64,000 nucleotides of DNA from Sphingobacterium sp. xlx-96 (GTDB lineage: Bacteria > Bacteroidota > Bacteroidia > Sphingobacteriales > Sphingobacteriaceae), in contig NZ_WFKM01000001.1 in the NCBI RefSeq assembly GCF_011007365.1, forward strand, positions 614,715 to 678,714, in the 5' to 3' direction. The translations under genes and the position numbers were made by a program. This document shows, piece after piece, positions 1 to 9,455 of the stretch. The notes under the pieces are model-generated. The model had not been told where the DNA came from. It did not search any database and saw nothing but the letters and a program-made list of their open reading frames with translations. Position 1 is the stretch's first letter. Each line of letters starts with the position of its first letter.

Positions 1-1067
1 GGGATGATAAATTTGAACCGCCACATTATGTAGAGGATGACTTTATTCAATCTCGTGTTTTTCAAAATATAACAGATGACCAACGTATTAAGCCGATACT
101 TTACCCGCATAAATCCTTTTTTAGAAATAGCTGGTATAAGATAGCTGTGGCAGCAGCATTTCTCCTGTTTGGCGTGGTAGGGGCGCTTTGGTGGTATACA
201 AACGATACCGAAATGGAAAACCGTCTATCTATACAGCCTACTGATACAATTCTACCAGGGAGTAACAAAGCGCGGATTCAATTTGAAGACGGTAGCTTTA
301 TAGAGTTAGACCAAATTACCACCGATACCGTTTTGGCGGATAAAGGATTACATATCTTCAAGCGTGCGGATGGAAGCGTAAGCTATGCCTATGATGACAA
401 CGGTGCCACTCAGAAAGAACTGTATAATACGATTGTAACTCCTAGAGGTGGAGAATATAGCCTGACGCTTCCAGATGGCTCTAAAGTTTGGTTAAATGCC
501 GCCACCAAACTTAAGTATCCGCTGAAATTTGCAAAAGACAGTAGGACCGTGGAGCTAGAAGGAGAGGCCTACTTTGAAGTGGCTAAGCAAAAAAGTGAGC
601 ATACTGCTGTGCCTTTCTATGTATCGAGTGGCACGCAGAAAATAGAGGTTTTAGGTACCCAGTTTAATGTCAATACATACGGCTCTACCTATAAAACTAC
701 ACTGATAGAAGGCCGTATAGCTATGCATTATACGGGTATTGCCAAAGCGAAGATTCTTACTCCTTCCCAACAGGCTCTTCATTCGGTAGCTACGGGTGCA
801 AATACCGTGCAGGTGGTAGATCCTAATTACAGCATTGCTTGGCGTTCGGGAAAGTTTGCTTTCGACAACGTATCTATCTATGAAGTGATGGATGAGATCG
901 CGAGATGGTATGACGTAGAGGTGGATTTTGAAGGCGATATGTCTCAAGTTCGATACTCGGGGAGTATATCAAGATTTGAAAAATTTGAACAATTGTTACA
1001 ATTAATAGAGTGGACCGACCTAGTAACATTTAAAGTGCATGGAAGGAGGATAACTGTCATGAAATAA
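1..1067 (+). CDS. FecR-family anti-sigma factor, 5' end cut by window edge (locus A)
   Basis: Inner-membrane anti-sigma factor that relays a signal from the SusC-type receptor to an ECF sigma factor. The frame is open from base 3, so the gene begins left of the window; an internal GTG at 147 is not the real start because it lies inside the membrane segment. One transmembrane helix is visible at about residues 46-66 of the visible part (YKIAVAAAFLLFGVVG). It is followed by the periplasmic FecR domain, with the family signature around 430-590 (LPDGSKVWLNAATKLKYP, then VELEGEAYFEVAK), and a C-terminal DUF4974-type domain (EVMDEIARWYDVEVDF) that probably contacts the receptor's STN domain. The cognate sigma gene should lie just upstream, outside the window. 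The susC gene follows 118 bp downstream. Confidence 0.93.
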   Translation, partial: DDKFEPPHYVEDDFIQSRVFQNITDDQRIKPILYPHKSFFRNSWYKIAVAAAFLLFGVVGALWWYTNDTEMENRLSIQPTDTILPGSNKARIQFEDGSFIELDQITTDTVLADKGLHIFKRADGSVSYAYDDNGATQKELYNTIVTPRGGEYSLTLPDGSKVWLNAATKLKYPLKFAKDSRTVELEGEAYFEVAKQKSEHTAVPFYVSSGTQKIEVLGTQFNVNTYGSTYKTTLIEGRIAMHYTGIAKAKILTPSQQALHSVATGANTVQVVDPNYSIAWRSGKFAFDNVSIYEVMDEIARWYDVEVDFEGDMSQVRYSGSISRFEKFEQLLQLIEWTDLVTFKVHGRRITVMK

Positions 1068-1089
1068 TGCTACGCAAGCCTTAGCATAT

Positions 1090-1120
1090 AAAAAAGCAGG
1101 AACGTTGGAGCCGTCCCTGC
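1090..1120 (-). terminator. Minus-strand rho-independent terminator in the FecR-susC gap (locus A)
   Basis: Read on the minus strand there is a 9-bp stem, GCAGGGACG / CGTTCCTGC, with a 7-nt loop, followed directly by TTTTTT. One pair is G-U on the minus strand but an A-C mismatch on the plus strand. The T-run is also only on the minus side, so the element is built to stop minus-strand transcription. No minus-strand gene exists nearby that would need it. Confidence 0.8.
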
Positions 1121-1177
1121 AAGATATGCCAAAAGGCATTTTTGGATTGAAACTGAATGTATTATTACTCTCAACCT
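1090..1177 (-). ncRNA. Predicted antisense small RNA over the susC leader (locus A)
   Basis: Inferred from an exact minus-strand -7 element TACATTTG at 1183-1190 and the minus-strand terminator at 1090-1120. The predicted transcript is about 85-90 nt and would be complementary to the leader of susC up to its start codon. A second small hairpin (GGCAT/ATGCC around 1126-1145) would lie inside it. The -33 match is weak (CATG at 1211-1214, spacer 20). The layout is the same as in the other two SusC loci here and as in the DonS-type antisense RNAs described in Bacteroides. Existence and boundaries are inference from signals only. Confidence 0.5.
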
Positions 1178-1185
1178 ATTAACAA

Positions 1186-4100
1186 ATGTATGAAAAAAAA
1201 AGGTTAGGGGCATGCTATGCCTTTAACTTACCTAAATTGAAAATTCCATTGTATATGAAATTGACATGGATTCTGATTTTAGTAGCCTCCATGCACCTTA
1301 GTGCGAGTACCTTTGGGCAAAAAATTACGCTAAAAGGGAAGAATGTTCGCTTGGCCACTCTATTGAAAGATTTTGAAAAACGTAGCGGGTACACTGTATT
1401 CTATGCGCAGGGAATCCTACCTAATCGTACGATTGCCAATGTTGAATTGGTGGATAGGGAAGCGCTAGAATTACTACGGCAATTACTGGGACCTTATGAG
1501 TTGGATTTTAAGCGCAAAGAACGGAGTATAGTGCTATTGCCAAAGCAGGATGAAAAAGAGATTGTAAACGCGAGTGGGGCAATTATTCAACGACAGATTC
1601 TAAAAGGTGTCACCAAAATGGGTATAGGAGCGGTATTGGCCAATGTCACTGTACGCGATAAATCTACCGGTAAAATAACCCGTACTGATGAATCAGGAGC
1701 ATTTAGTCTAGAAGTGACCCTTCCCACGGTATTGGAGTTTTCTCTTTTGGGCTTTGATAAAAAAGAGGTCAACGTAAGTAGTATCGCGGCACTTCAAGTG
1801 GTATTGACGGAAAAAGTCACGGATATGGAAGAAGCTGTCGTCATTGGTTATGGACAAGTTAAGAAAAAGGATTTAACAGGCTCAGTTGTAAATATTAAAA
1901 TGGAAGATGTTAAAGATGCACCTGTACTTTCTGTCGATCTGGCGTTACAGGGGCGTGTACCTGGGGCCGAATTTACGGCAACTACAGGGGAACCAGGTGC
2001 AACGACATCAATCCGTATACGCGGTACCCGGTCTATAACAGCTAGTAATGAGCCTCTTATTGTTGTCGATGGTGTAATGGATGCGGTGAGCAGCCTGACG
2101 GATATTAATACCTCCGATATTGAATCCATATCTGTGTTAAAGGATGCGTCTGCTACGGCAATATATGGTACGCGTGGTAGTAATGGCGTTATTATTGTCA
2201 CGACAAAACAAGGGAAGTCTGGAAAGGACAATATCACCTTGCGAAGTACTGTCGGCTTGTCTCAGCTGCCTAGAAAGTTAGATATTATGAATGCCTCGCA
2301 ATATGCGCAGTATCGTAATGACTATGCTTTGTTTACATCGGCTGATCCTTACGGCGATATTACGATCAATTCTCCTATGTCGGCCTATCCTTATCCTGAC
2401 CCTTATTCACTAGGGAAAGGTACGGATTGGGTGGACGAAATAACACGTATTGCTCCCTATCACACCCACAATCTTTCTCTATCTGGTGGAAGGGATAAAA
2501 GTAGTTACTACGCTTCTATTGCTTATGATAATACACAAGGTATTATCCAAGAGAGTGGCTTGGGGCGTTTTACAGGACGATTGAATCTCGATTATCAGCT
2601 TTTTCCATGGATGAAAGTGGGATTGAAGTATAGTTATACGAAGCGAGATGAAAATAAAAATCTGGTAACTATAGGGGGGACGAATTGGTGGAGTGGTGCA
2701 ATTTATTTGAATCCGATGATCAAGGTTTATGATAATTTTAATGATCTGTGGTATTCTGGACAAAAGTTCAATTCACCCCGATCTATCCTTGATTCAGATG
2801 TGATAAATAATATCAAGCATGATGGCATTACCAATACAGGATATATTGAAATAGAACCTGTAAAGAACTTAAAATTGAATTCGCAGTTGACTTATTATTC
2901 CTATGGACGTCACAGCTTTCAATATGAACCAGGAAGCTTACCGGCTAAGGCAGATAATGAGGGAGGTATGGCGTATAGAGGCGAGTATACACAGAGCAAT
3001 CTGATGAGTCAGACGACTTTGAACTACCTGAAAAAATGGGATGATATTCACCATTTTGATTTTACAGCCGGTTTTGTGGGTCAGAAGATTACGGATGATA
3101 ACCTCACGCTACGTGGAGAGGGATATCAATCCGATGCCATTCTTTGGAACAATATGAATGCGATTCCAGATAAGGAAAATTATGTCGGTGGGTCGGGGAA
3201 CACAAGTAAGACTTCAATGTCCTATTTAGCACGGGCTAACTACAATTATAAGAGCAAATACTACCTCACGGTAACAGGACGTAGAGATGGAGCTTCCAAC
3301 TTCGCAAAGAATGAAAAATGGGCGTTCTTTCCTTCAGCAGCATTAAAATGGACAGTAAGCAATGAGGATTTTTTAAAAGATTCAGAATGGATCAAAGACT
3401 TTTCAATACGAGCGAGTGCTGGACGTACAGGGAATGATGGTATCTCTTCTTATCGGTCTTTGGCGGCCCTTTCCTCGTCAACTAGTGGTTACCTTTTTAA
3501 TGGTTCCCAGCCTGTTGCGTTTTACCCATCCCGTCTAGCATCGGAAGAGTTGTCTTGGGAAAAAACCGATATGTACAACGTGGCTACAGATATTGTGCTA
3601 TTCAACAATAGAGTGAATATGACGTTCGAGGCGTATCTGTCTTATACAAAAGACCTATTGCTTGATGTTCAGACACCGAGACACACCGGATACGCTACTC
3701 GGTTTGCAAATATCGGAAGAACCTCTAATAGAGGACTCGAGTTTAGTATAGAGACACGAAATATGCAAAAAGATAAGTTCTCATGGTCGAGTACATTTTC
3801 TATCTCGCATAATAAGCAGAAGGTAGATGATATCGGTCACTATGGTTATGTAAGTGCATATTCGGCATCCGGTAATAACAGTTATATGATGTATGGTTAT
3901 GTGAAAGATTATCCATTGAACGCCTTGTGGGGATTCCAGTACGCAGGTACATGGAAGTCGCAGGAAGAAATCGATAGAAATAAAATAACAAAATCTTATG
4001 TCTCGGCTTCAGCTCAGCAGTACCGCTTAGGTTCAGCTCGTTATATCGATTCTAATCACGATGGTGTATTTAACGAAAATGACCTGATCTATCTCGGCAA

Positions 4101-4599
4101 TGCCGATCCATTGGTTCATGGAGGTTTACAAAACAACTTTAGGTACGATAAGTGGACGCTTGGAGTCTTTCTAAATTACTCGTTGGGAGGCAAGATCTAT
4201 AATATCTCCGAGCAATGGATGGGAAATGGAAGCAATTTTGCCAACCAGTATACCTATATGTTAGATAGCTGGCACCCTGTTCGTAACCCAAATTCTGACT
4301 TACCTCGGGCTGGTTCGGTCGATAATATAGCTTCAAGCCGTATGGTTTATGATGCTAGTTTTTTGAGACTTAAAAGTGTATCGATAGGGTATACATGGGA
4401 TTTGGGTAAACTGACCAACAACAAATTAAGAGATGTACAGTTTGGGCTTGCAGGAGAGAATCTATTTGTTTGGAAAAAATACAATGGATTCGATCCGGAC
4501 GTCTCATCCTCGAGCAATACATCGACTTTAAGAAGGGTTGATATTGGAGCTTATCCGAAGCCCAGAACTATCGTGGGCAGTATTCAAATAAGGTATTAA
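1186..4599 (+). CDS. SusC/RagA-family TonB-dependent outer-membrane receptor (locus A)
   Basis: 1137-residue TonB-dependent transporter that imports a ligand captured by the partner SusD protein. Order of domains: signal peptide (hydrophobic stretch near 25-45, ending ASTFGQ), secretin/TonB STN domain (about 48-118) that signals to FecR, carboxypeptidase-D-like beta domain (about 137-212), plug domain (about 225-340, with TSIRIRGTRS, PLIVVDGV and the SusC signature LKDASATAIYGTRGSNGVI), then a 22-strand-type barrel ending in an aromatic residue (SIQIRY). The STN domain is the part expected when a FecR/ECF-sigma pair controls the locus, and FecR lies directly upstream. SusD starts 17 bp downstream. 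The start at 1186 gives an unusually long pre-signal segment; an internal ATG at 1255 (MKLTWILIL) would give a more standard signal peptide. Confidence 0.95.
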   Translation: MYEKKRLGACYAFNLPKLKIPLYMKLTWILILVASMHLSASTFGQKITLKGKNVRLATLLKDFEKRSGYTVFYAQGILPNRTIANVELVDREALELLRQLLGPYELDFKRKERSIVLLPKQDEKEIVNASGAIIQRQILKGVTKMGIGAVLANVTVRDKSTGKITRTDESGAFSLEVTLPTVLEFSLLGFDKKEVNVSSIAALQVVLTEKVTDMEEAVVIGYGQVKKKDLTGSVVNIKMEDVKDAPVLSVDLALQGRVPGAEFTATTGEPGATTSIRIRGTRSITASNEPLIVVDGVMDAVSSLTDINTSDIESISVLKDASATAIYGTRGSNGVIIVTTKQGKSGKDNITLRSTVGLSQLPRKLDIMNASQYAQYRNDYALFTSADPYGDITINSPMSAYPYPDPYSLGKGTDWVDEITRIAPYHTHNLSLSGGRDKSSYYASIAYDNTQGIIQESGLGRFTGRLNLDYQLFPWMKVGLKYSYTKRDENKNLVTIGGTNWWSGAIYLNPMIKVYDNFNDLWYSGQKFNSPRSILDSDVINNIKHDGITNTGYIEIEPVKNLKLNSQLTYYSYGRHSFQYEPGSLPAKADNEGGMAYRGEYTQSNLMSQTTLNYLKKWDDIHHFDFTAGFVGQKITDDNLTLRGEGYQSDAILWNNMNAIPDKENYVGGSGNTSKTSMSYLARANYNYKSKYYLTVTGRRDGASNFAKNEKWAFFPSAALKWTVSNEDFLKDSEWIKDFSIRASAGRTGNDGISSYRSLAALSSSTSGYLFNGSQPVAFYPSRLASEELSWEKTDMYNVATDIVLFNNRVNMTFEAYLSYTKDLLLDVQTPRHTGYATRFANIGRTSNRGLEFSIETRNMQKDKFSWSSTFSISHNKQKVDDIGHYGYVSAYSASGNNSYMMYGYVKDYPLNALWGFQYAGTWKSQEEIDRNKITKSYVSASAQQYRLGSARYIDSNHDGVFNENDLIYLGNADPLVHGGLQNNFRYDKWTLGVFLNYSLGGKIYNISEQWMGNGSNFANQYTYMLDSWHPVRNPNSDLPRAGSVDNIASSRMVYDASFLRLKSVSIGYTWDLGKLTNNKLRDVQFGLAGENLFVWKKYNGFDPDVSSSSNTSTLRRVDIGAYPKPRTIVGSIQIRY

Positions 4600-4616
4600 A
4601 TCAAAAAAGTTTATAA

Positions 4617-6095
4617 ATGAAACGTCTATTTATATTTTTTATTAGCAGTTTACTCTGGACAGGGTGTTCTATAGACGAGGAGCCTACGTCTTTTGTGAAT
4701 ACAGATAATTATTACTTAACAGAGGCACAGTGTATTTCTGGTCTCAACTCTACCTATATTCCTCTAAAAACGATTTATTCATATACTTATCTAATTGCGA
4801 CGGAAGGTGTCACAGATCTGATGTATATCGCATCGGGTACGCTCGATGCGCAATTGGATATATCGCCTGCTTTGCCTCGTTTTGGACAAAATATGTGGAA
4901 TCTAGGTTATCAGGGTGTAATGTACTGTAATTCGATTATAGCGGGGATTAAACGTTCGCCGTTACCCGAAGAGACCAAAAATAGATTGTTGGCCGAAGGG
5001 ATGGTGATGCGTGCTTATTATTATTGGTTCCTGACCTCAACATTTGGCGATGTACCTTTTTATACGGAAGATGTAGCAAATGCTGAGGTGTTGGATAGGA
5101 TCTCCAAAATGGGCAGAATGCCGGCAGTAGCGACACGAGATTATTTGATTGCCGAACTAGAGGAATATGTTCCGCACCTTGCACAGGTACGCACCAATGA
5201 TGTACCGGGGAATCGCTCTGGAGCTGCCATGGGATGGATGCTGATCGGCAAGCTCGCTCAATGGAATAAGAAATGGGATGTGGCGCGAGATGCCATGGAT
5301 AAGGTCGAAGCTATTTATGGGGACTTCAACAAATACCCGTTGGCGGATATTGCCCTGAAAAACAAGAATATTCTGGAGTCCATTTTTGAGGTGCAATTTA
5401 CTTATTCTGAAACAGGGTTACAGGTGACGACAAACTCAGGAGCTATATGTATGCCTACACGCAGTACGGGAGCTATTTATGATGGTGTAGAGATACCTGA
5501 ACTCGGTTCTACTTCTACAACCTGGTCACCTCTTCGGCCCAATAATTTCTTTTTTCAAAGTGTGATGCGCCGGGGCGGTGAGGATTTGAGAACAAATCTT
5601 AATATGGCTTGGGAATACAAAGGGGTAGCATTTAAGAGCACGGCTACAAGACCTTGGTTAGGAACTAAATTCTGGACATATAACATGTATAATGTTGCTG
5701 ACGGAAATAATCAGCGTGTATTTCGATATGCCGATGCATTATTGATGCAGGCCGAAAATTATATGGAGCTTAGAAATCAAACAGACGCTATCAAATACCT
5801 AAATATGGTGCGTAATAGGGCTGGACTAGCAAACTACGAATTTAAGAACTGGGATCTGTTGAGAGAAGAGATTCAAAAGGAGAGAGGTCGGGAATTGCTT
5901 GGTGAGTATCAACGCAAGTATGATTTGGTACGATGGGGGATATGGTATCAAGCTACGTATGACTACACCGATTATGCTGCATTGAAAAATAATATGTTGC
6001 CTTGTCATGAATACTATCCTATCCCTGACATTGAAGTCGTGAAATCAGGAAACAATTTGGATAACAAAGCTTATGAATTTTATGGAAAAGGTTAA
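4617..6095 (+). CDS. SusD/RagB-family nutrient-binding lipoprotein (locus A)
   Basis: 492-residue surface lipoprotein that forms the lid of the SusC channel and binds the substrate. Lipobox LWTGC places the acylated cysteine at residue 17. Typical SusD features are visible: helical TPR-like region with RAYYYWFLTSTFGDVPF, the C-terminal segment YADALLMQAENYMELRNQTDAIKYLNMVRNRAGL and the closing LREEIQKERGRELLGEYQRKYDLVRWG. Spacing of 17 bp from susC indicates co-transcription. The substrate cannot be read from the sequence; the downstream enzymes suggest a phosphoester compound (inference). Confidence 0.95.
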   Translation: MKRLFIFFISSLLWTGCSIDEEPTSFVNTDNYYLTEAQCISGLNSTYIPLKTIYSYTYLIATEGVTDLMYIASGTLDAQLDISPALPRFGQNMWNLGYQGVMYCNSIIAGIKRSPLPEETKNRLLAEGMVMRAYYYWFLTSTFGDVPFYTEDVANAEVLDRISKMGRMPAVATRDYLIAELEEYVPHLAQVRTNDVPGNRSGAAMGWMLIGKLAQWNKKWDVARDAMDKVEAIYGDFNKYPLADIALKNKNILESIFEVQFTYSETGLQVTTNSGAICMPTRSTGAIYDGVEIPELGSTSTTWSPLRPNNFFFQSVMRRGGEDLRTNLNMAWEYKGVAFKSTATRPWLGTKFWTYNMYNVADGNNQRVFRYADALLMQAENYMELRNQTDAIKYLNMVRNRAGLANYEFKNWDLLREEIQKERGRELLGEYQRKYDLVRWGIWYQATYDYTDYAALKNNMLPCHEYYPIPDIEVVKSGNNLDNKAYEFYGKG

Positions 6096-6108
6096 TATAC
6101 ATATAAAG

Positions 6109-7005
6109 ATGAAGAGGTTTAGGTTACCCACTTTTCTAGGGATACTTTTCTTCTCGGTCCTGTTACTAGTGATGGTCTCCTGTAAAGATAAGGAAGAGGT
6201 TGAGCCTATAATTGAGGTGCCTGGCCCCGAAGAATTGAATTTGCCTGATACGCTAAAAGTAATCAGTTACAATATTCTGGAGGGAATGAAAAATGATAAA
6301 GCAAACAATTATAATAAGTTCGTGGAATGGATCAAGTCCCAAGCTCCCGACGTGTTAGCTTTACAAGAGGTCAATGGTTTCAATCAGAAGGAGCTGGAAA
6401 AATTAGCTAAGAGATATGGACATAATTATGTGATTACGAATCCTAAATCTACAGATAATTACCCAGTAGCTTTAACGTCGAAGTATCCGATCGAATCGAG
6501 GCGTCGAATCACCATGAATGTGTCGCACGGGGCTATTTTTGCAAGACTTAAAAATACAGACTTAAATATTGTCGTTACCCATTTTTGGCCGCAGGCTTAT
6601 TGGAAGACCGTCGGTGATAATCTGGGAAATGACTATCGTTTGCAGGAAGCTAAGATTGTGTTGGACAGTACGATTCGGAAGTTCGCAGCAGAGAAGGATT
6701 GGCTGTTTATGGGTGATTTTAACTCTGTATCGCGTCGAGATTATGCTCCTTCTGTAACGACTAACAATTATTGGGCAATAGATGAAATCATGGGTGCGGG
6801 ATATATTGATGCTATCCATTACTTACATGGCAATAAAGAAGATGGCAGTGCCAAGTATGATTTTCAATACCCGGGGAGACGAATCGATTTTATATTCGGA
6901 ACGGAGCCGATATTGAAGAAAGTGACTAAAGCTATGCCTATCTATGATGAGTTTACTAAGGTGTATTCAGATCACCCCCCTATGATGTTTCATTTACTAC
7001 TCTAG
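6109..7005 (+). CDS. Endonuclease/exonuclease/phosphatase (EEP) family lipoprotein
   Basis: 298-residue member of the DNase I-like EEP superfamily, which cleaves phosphodiester or phosphomonoester bonds in nucleic acids, phosphoinositides or sphingomyelin. Motifs in order: KVISYNIL, the Mg-binding glutamate in PDVLALQEVN, the GDFNSVSR motif (Asp/Asn pair) and the terminal SDHPPM with the catalytic Asp-His. The ATG at 6109 is preferred over in-frame upstream ATGs at 6073 and 6082 because it puts the lipobox (LVMVSC, Cys25) at the normal place; it also removes an overlap with susD. The protein is probably surface or periplasmic, next to SusC/SusD. A second EEP gene closes the same operon at 11632. 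Exact substrate unknown. Confidence 0.88.
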   Translation: MKRFRLPTFLGILFFSVLLLVMVSCKDKEEVEPIIEVPGPEELNLPDTLKVISYNILEGMKNDKANNYNKFVEWIKSQAPDVLALQEVNGFNQKELEKLAKRYGHNYVITNPKSTDNYPVALTSKYPIESRRRITMNVSHGAIFARLKNTDLNIVVTHFWPQAYWKTVGDNLGNDYRLQEAKIVLDSTIRKFAAEKDWLFMGDFNSVSRRDYAPSVTTNNYWAIDEIMGAGYIDAIHYLHGNKEDGSAKYDFQYPGRRIDFIFGTEPILKKVTKAMPIYDEFTKVYSDHPPMMFHLLL

Positions 7006-7031
7006 TATTTTAACGCTCGAATAATACAAAA

Positions 7032-9440
7032 ATGAATAAGATAACAATATATAACATGTTTATCCATAGAAGTCTCGTACTTATTCTTTTGACCCTTTTG
7101 ATGGGGTGTGAGAGAAAGTTTGATTTGGGACTTTCATTGTCTGTCAATACCAACGAAATGCACCTCGAAGCCACGGAGGGAAAGACAAAGATTATGGTAT
7201 ATGCGGATGGTGACTGGAATGTTTCGATCAAAGAAGATGCGGATTGGCTGGCATTGGACCGTATGTCGGGGACGGGGAATTCGGATATCCTATTTTCCTA
7301 TTCCCAGAATTTTGGTGTATCCCGTTCTGTTACATTAGTGATATCAAAAGGTAAGGAGAAACAGGAAGTAAAGATAATCCAAGCTGGGTTAAATGCTGCG
7401 TTCCGCTTTTCGAAGTCAAAATATACGATCACCAGGAATCCCTTTCAGATTAATCTACCAATTGTAAATGACTTGAAGTCTAATGTCAAAAATATAAAGA
7501 TAGATTATCTCTATGATGATGAGACATCAGAGAAATGGATTACTGAAGCTTCATTTACAGATAATGGATTCCAATTTAAAGCCTTGGAAAACAACGCAGG
7601 AAGAAACCGTACAGTAAGGGTATACCTAACGGTTATAGACGGATTTGATAAGGAGTATACTGTATTCACAGATGTAGACCAATCTTTGCAGGATCCTGTA
7701 TTGGTATCCCGCAAGCAGGTGTCTGTGTTGACAAGGAATGCGAAGATCGATACGGTTATCGTTAAAGGGAATGTCGGTGCATTGTTTCCCGACTTTGCAC
7801 ATGAAATCACGTATGAACAGGGAGTAGATTGGATTGAAAAGGTAGAATTAGCAAATGATAGTTTATTGATGATTGCTGTTCGGCAGAATAATTCTGGTGA
7901 AAGACGCACCGCTCGAGTGCAGTTGACCTACACGAACAATGGCACCAACTATATCAATTTCCTTCACCAGATCGAACAGTCAGCAGATGACTTTGAATAC
8001 TTAACAATGGAGGACCTGAAAGCATTGATTCCAACAGAGAAAGGGGAAGTCAGGCTTAATACGCCACTCCAGGTTTTAGAGGCTTTTGTAATCTCCGATG
8101 CAGCGAATGCAAATATGGAGTTGAACCCCAATCAGTCATTCAATGCTATTGATTACGATGAATCGCTTAAAACTGCCTATGTGCAAAACGGACAAGGAAG
8201 CTCTGGTATAAGATTGAAATTTGCCACTAAAGGGGCGAATACCTTGAAACGTTATAGTAAAGTGACTCTTTCTGTAGATGGTTTAGTATTGCTGAAAGAA
8301 TCTAATCCAACACGCTATACCATCAAAGGGCTCGTCGCGGGTAGTGTTGTTAAATCGGAAGCCGGTACTGCAACTAGCCTACCGACAAAATCTAAAGCGA
8401 TAGGTGAATTAAACGACAGTGATATGTATACTTATGTCACGTTAAAGAATACCAGCATTTCGGTGCCTTATGGTAGTTATGTCAATGTAAATATGGGGTA
8501 TGCAGCTATCTTTAACTGGAATCAGGCTGGGACGACTACGCCTTATGTCGATGCCGTGCCGACAGCCATTTATGATGACCAAGGCAGTAGCCTGAAGGCG
8601 GTAGTAAATGTTGCTGCTTCGTGGAGCCGCAGTACTTTGCCTACAGGATCAGGAACATTTTCTGGTATTATCGTGCATCACAAATTGATTAAGTATGGTT
8701 ATGGAGACGGTGAAATTGGTCGTTATTCGATCCGACCCGTAACGCAATCCGATATTAAGCTCAATGGAACAGAAAAGGCTAATACTATAGTCGAATGGAA
8801 ATGGATGAATCCAAGCAATCTCTCTGCCAACGGAACTATTCAGAAAAGTGGAGATAAGATCCTGCCTGCAGTTGGTAGTGGTGAGATGGGATGTACAGTA
8901 GCGGGGGCGGCTTCTTCGGTGGGTGCGCACCCAATCTTCCATACTGATCCGACTTCTAAAGCTGTGCCAAGCTCTGCAGCCCAATTTAATACGAAGTGGT
9001 GGAACGCTACGACAAATAAGGGTGAAGGCTTTGTCTTCAAATTCTCGACAGCTGGTATAAGTGCAAGACAGTTGCTTTTCAATTTCAGCCAAGGTGGAGG
9101 ATCGGGAACAGCTGCAACTTTGAATGTGCCAACTTACTGGGAGATTGCTTACTCTTTAGATGGTGTCAATTACAGCGTACTTCCGAATTCTACTTATGGC
9201 ATCCGTCCGCTGGCGGGTTGGGGGCTAAACCATATGTATACGGCGAATGGTCTGAATACGTTTACCTTCAAATTGCCGAATGAGTTATTGGGCAAAGCAA
9301 ACGTTTATGTTAAGTTACAAGCTCAGAAGGATGTCTGTGGAGCGGATTCGCCAAATGGTGCAGAGAGTGGAAAAATTACAGCGTCATCACCGATAGTAAC
9401 TGTACGCTTGGGAGCAGTCGCTGTTAAATATATACCTTAA
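7032..9440 (+). CDS. BACON / DUF5689-domain lipoprotein (paralogue 1)
   Basis: 802-residue predicted lipoprotein (lipobox LLMGC, Cys26). Residues about 32-115 form a BACON domain, seen from the WNVSIKEDADWLALD core and the VKIIQAG ending; BACON domains are beta-sandwich adhesion or spacer modules. Two further beta-sandwich repeats follow to about 320 (DVDQSLQDPV, HQIEQSADDF endings). A DUF5689-type OB-like region starts at about 322 (LEAFVISDAANAN, KRYSKVTLSVDGL, NPTRYTIKGL). The C-terminal 230 residues contain a jelly-roll-like module (KWWNATTNKGEGFVFKFSTAGIS, YWEIAYSLDGVNY). It shares this plan with the next gene. It probably binds or presents the substrate of the flanking EEP enzymes; no catalytic motif recognised. 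Confidence 0.8.
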   Translation: MNKITIYNMFIHRSLVLILLTLLMGCERKFDLGLSLSVNTNEMHLEATEGKTKIMVYADGDWNVSIKEDADWLALDRMSGTGNSDILFSYSQNFGVSRSVTLVISKGKEKQEVKIIQAGLNAAFRFSKSKYTITRNPFQINLPIVNDLKSNVKNIKIDYLYDDETSEKWITEASFTDNGFQFKALENNAGRNRTVRVYLTVIDGFDKEYTVFTDVDQSLQDPVLVSRKQVSVLTRNAKIDTVIVKGNVGALFPDFAHEITYEQGVDWIEKVELANDSLLMIAVRQNNSGERRTARVQLTYTNNGTNYINFLHQIEQSADDFEYLTMEDLKALIPTEKGEVRLNTPLQVLEAFVISDAANANMELNPNQSFNAIDYDESLKTAYVQNGQGSSGIRLKFATKGANTLKRYSKVTLSVDGLVLLKESNPTRYTIKGLVAGSVVKSEAGTATSLPTKSKAIGELNDSDMYTYVTLKNTSISVPYGSYVNVNMGYAAIFNWNQAGTTTPYVDAVPTAIYDDQGSSLKAVVNVAASWSRSTLPTGSGTFSGIIVHHKLIKYGYGDGEIGRYSIRPVTQSDIKLNGTEKANTIVEWKWMNPSNLSANGTIQKSGDKILPAVGSGEMGCTVAGAASSVGAHPIFHTDPTSKAVPSSAAQFNTKWWNATTNKGEGFVFKFSTAGISARQLLFNFSQGGGSGTAATLNVPTYWEIAYSLDGVNYSVLPNSTYGIRPLAGWGLNHMYTANGLNTFTFKLPNELLGKANVYVKLQAQKDVCGADSPNGAESGKITASSPIVTVRLGAVAVKYIP

Positions 9441-9455
9441 TATTAAGATAGAAAG

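Noticed and set aside
1126..1145. Plus-strand hairpin ATGCC/GGCAT with a TTTTT tail between FecR and susC
   Set aside because: The stem has only 5 bp; too weak to call a terminator. It may be part of the leader structure.
8649..9092. 147-codon minus-strand frame inside the BACON/DUF5689 gene
   Set aside because: Fully contained in a well-supported plus-strand gene with domain evidence; no features of its own.
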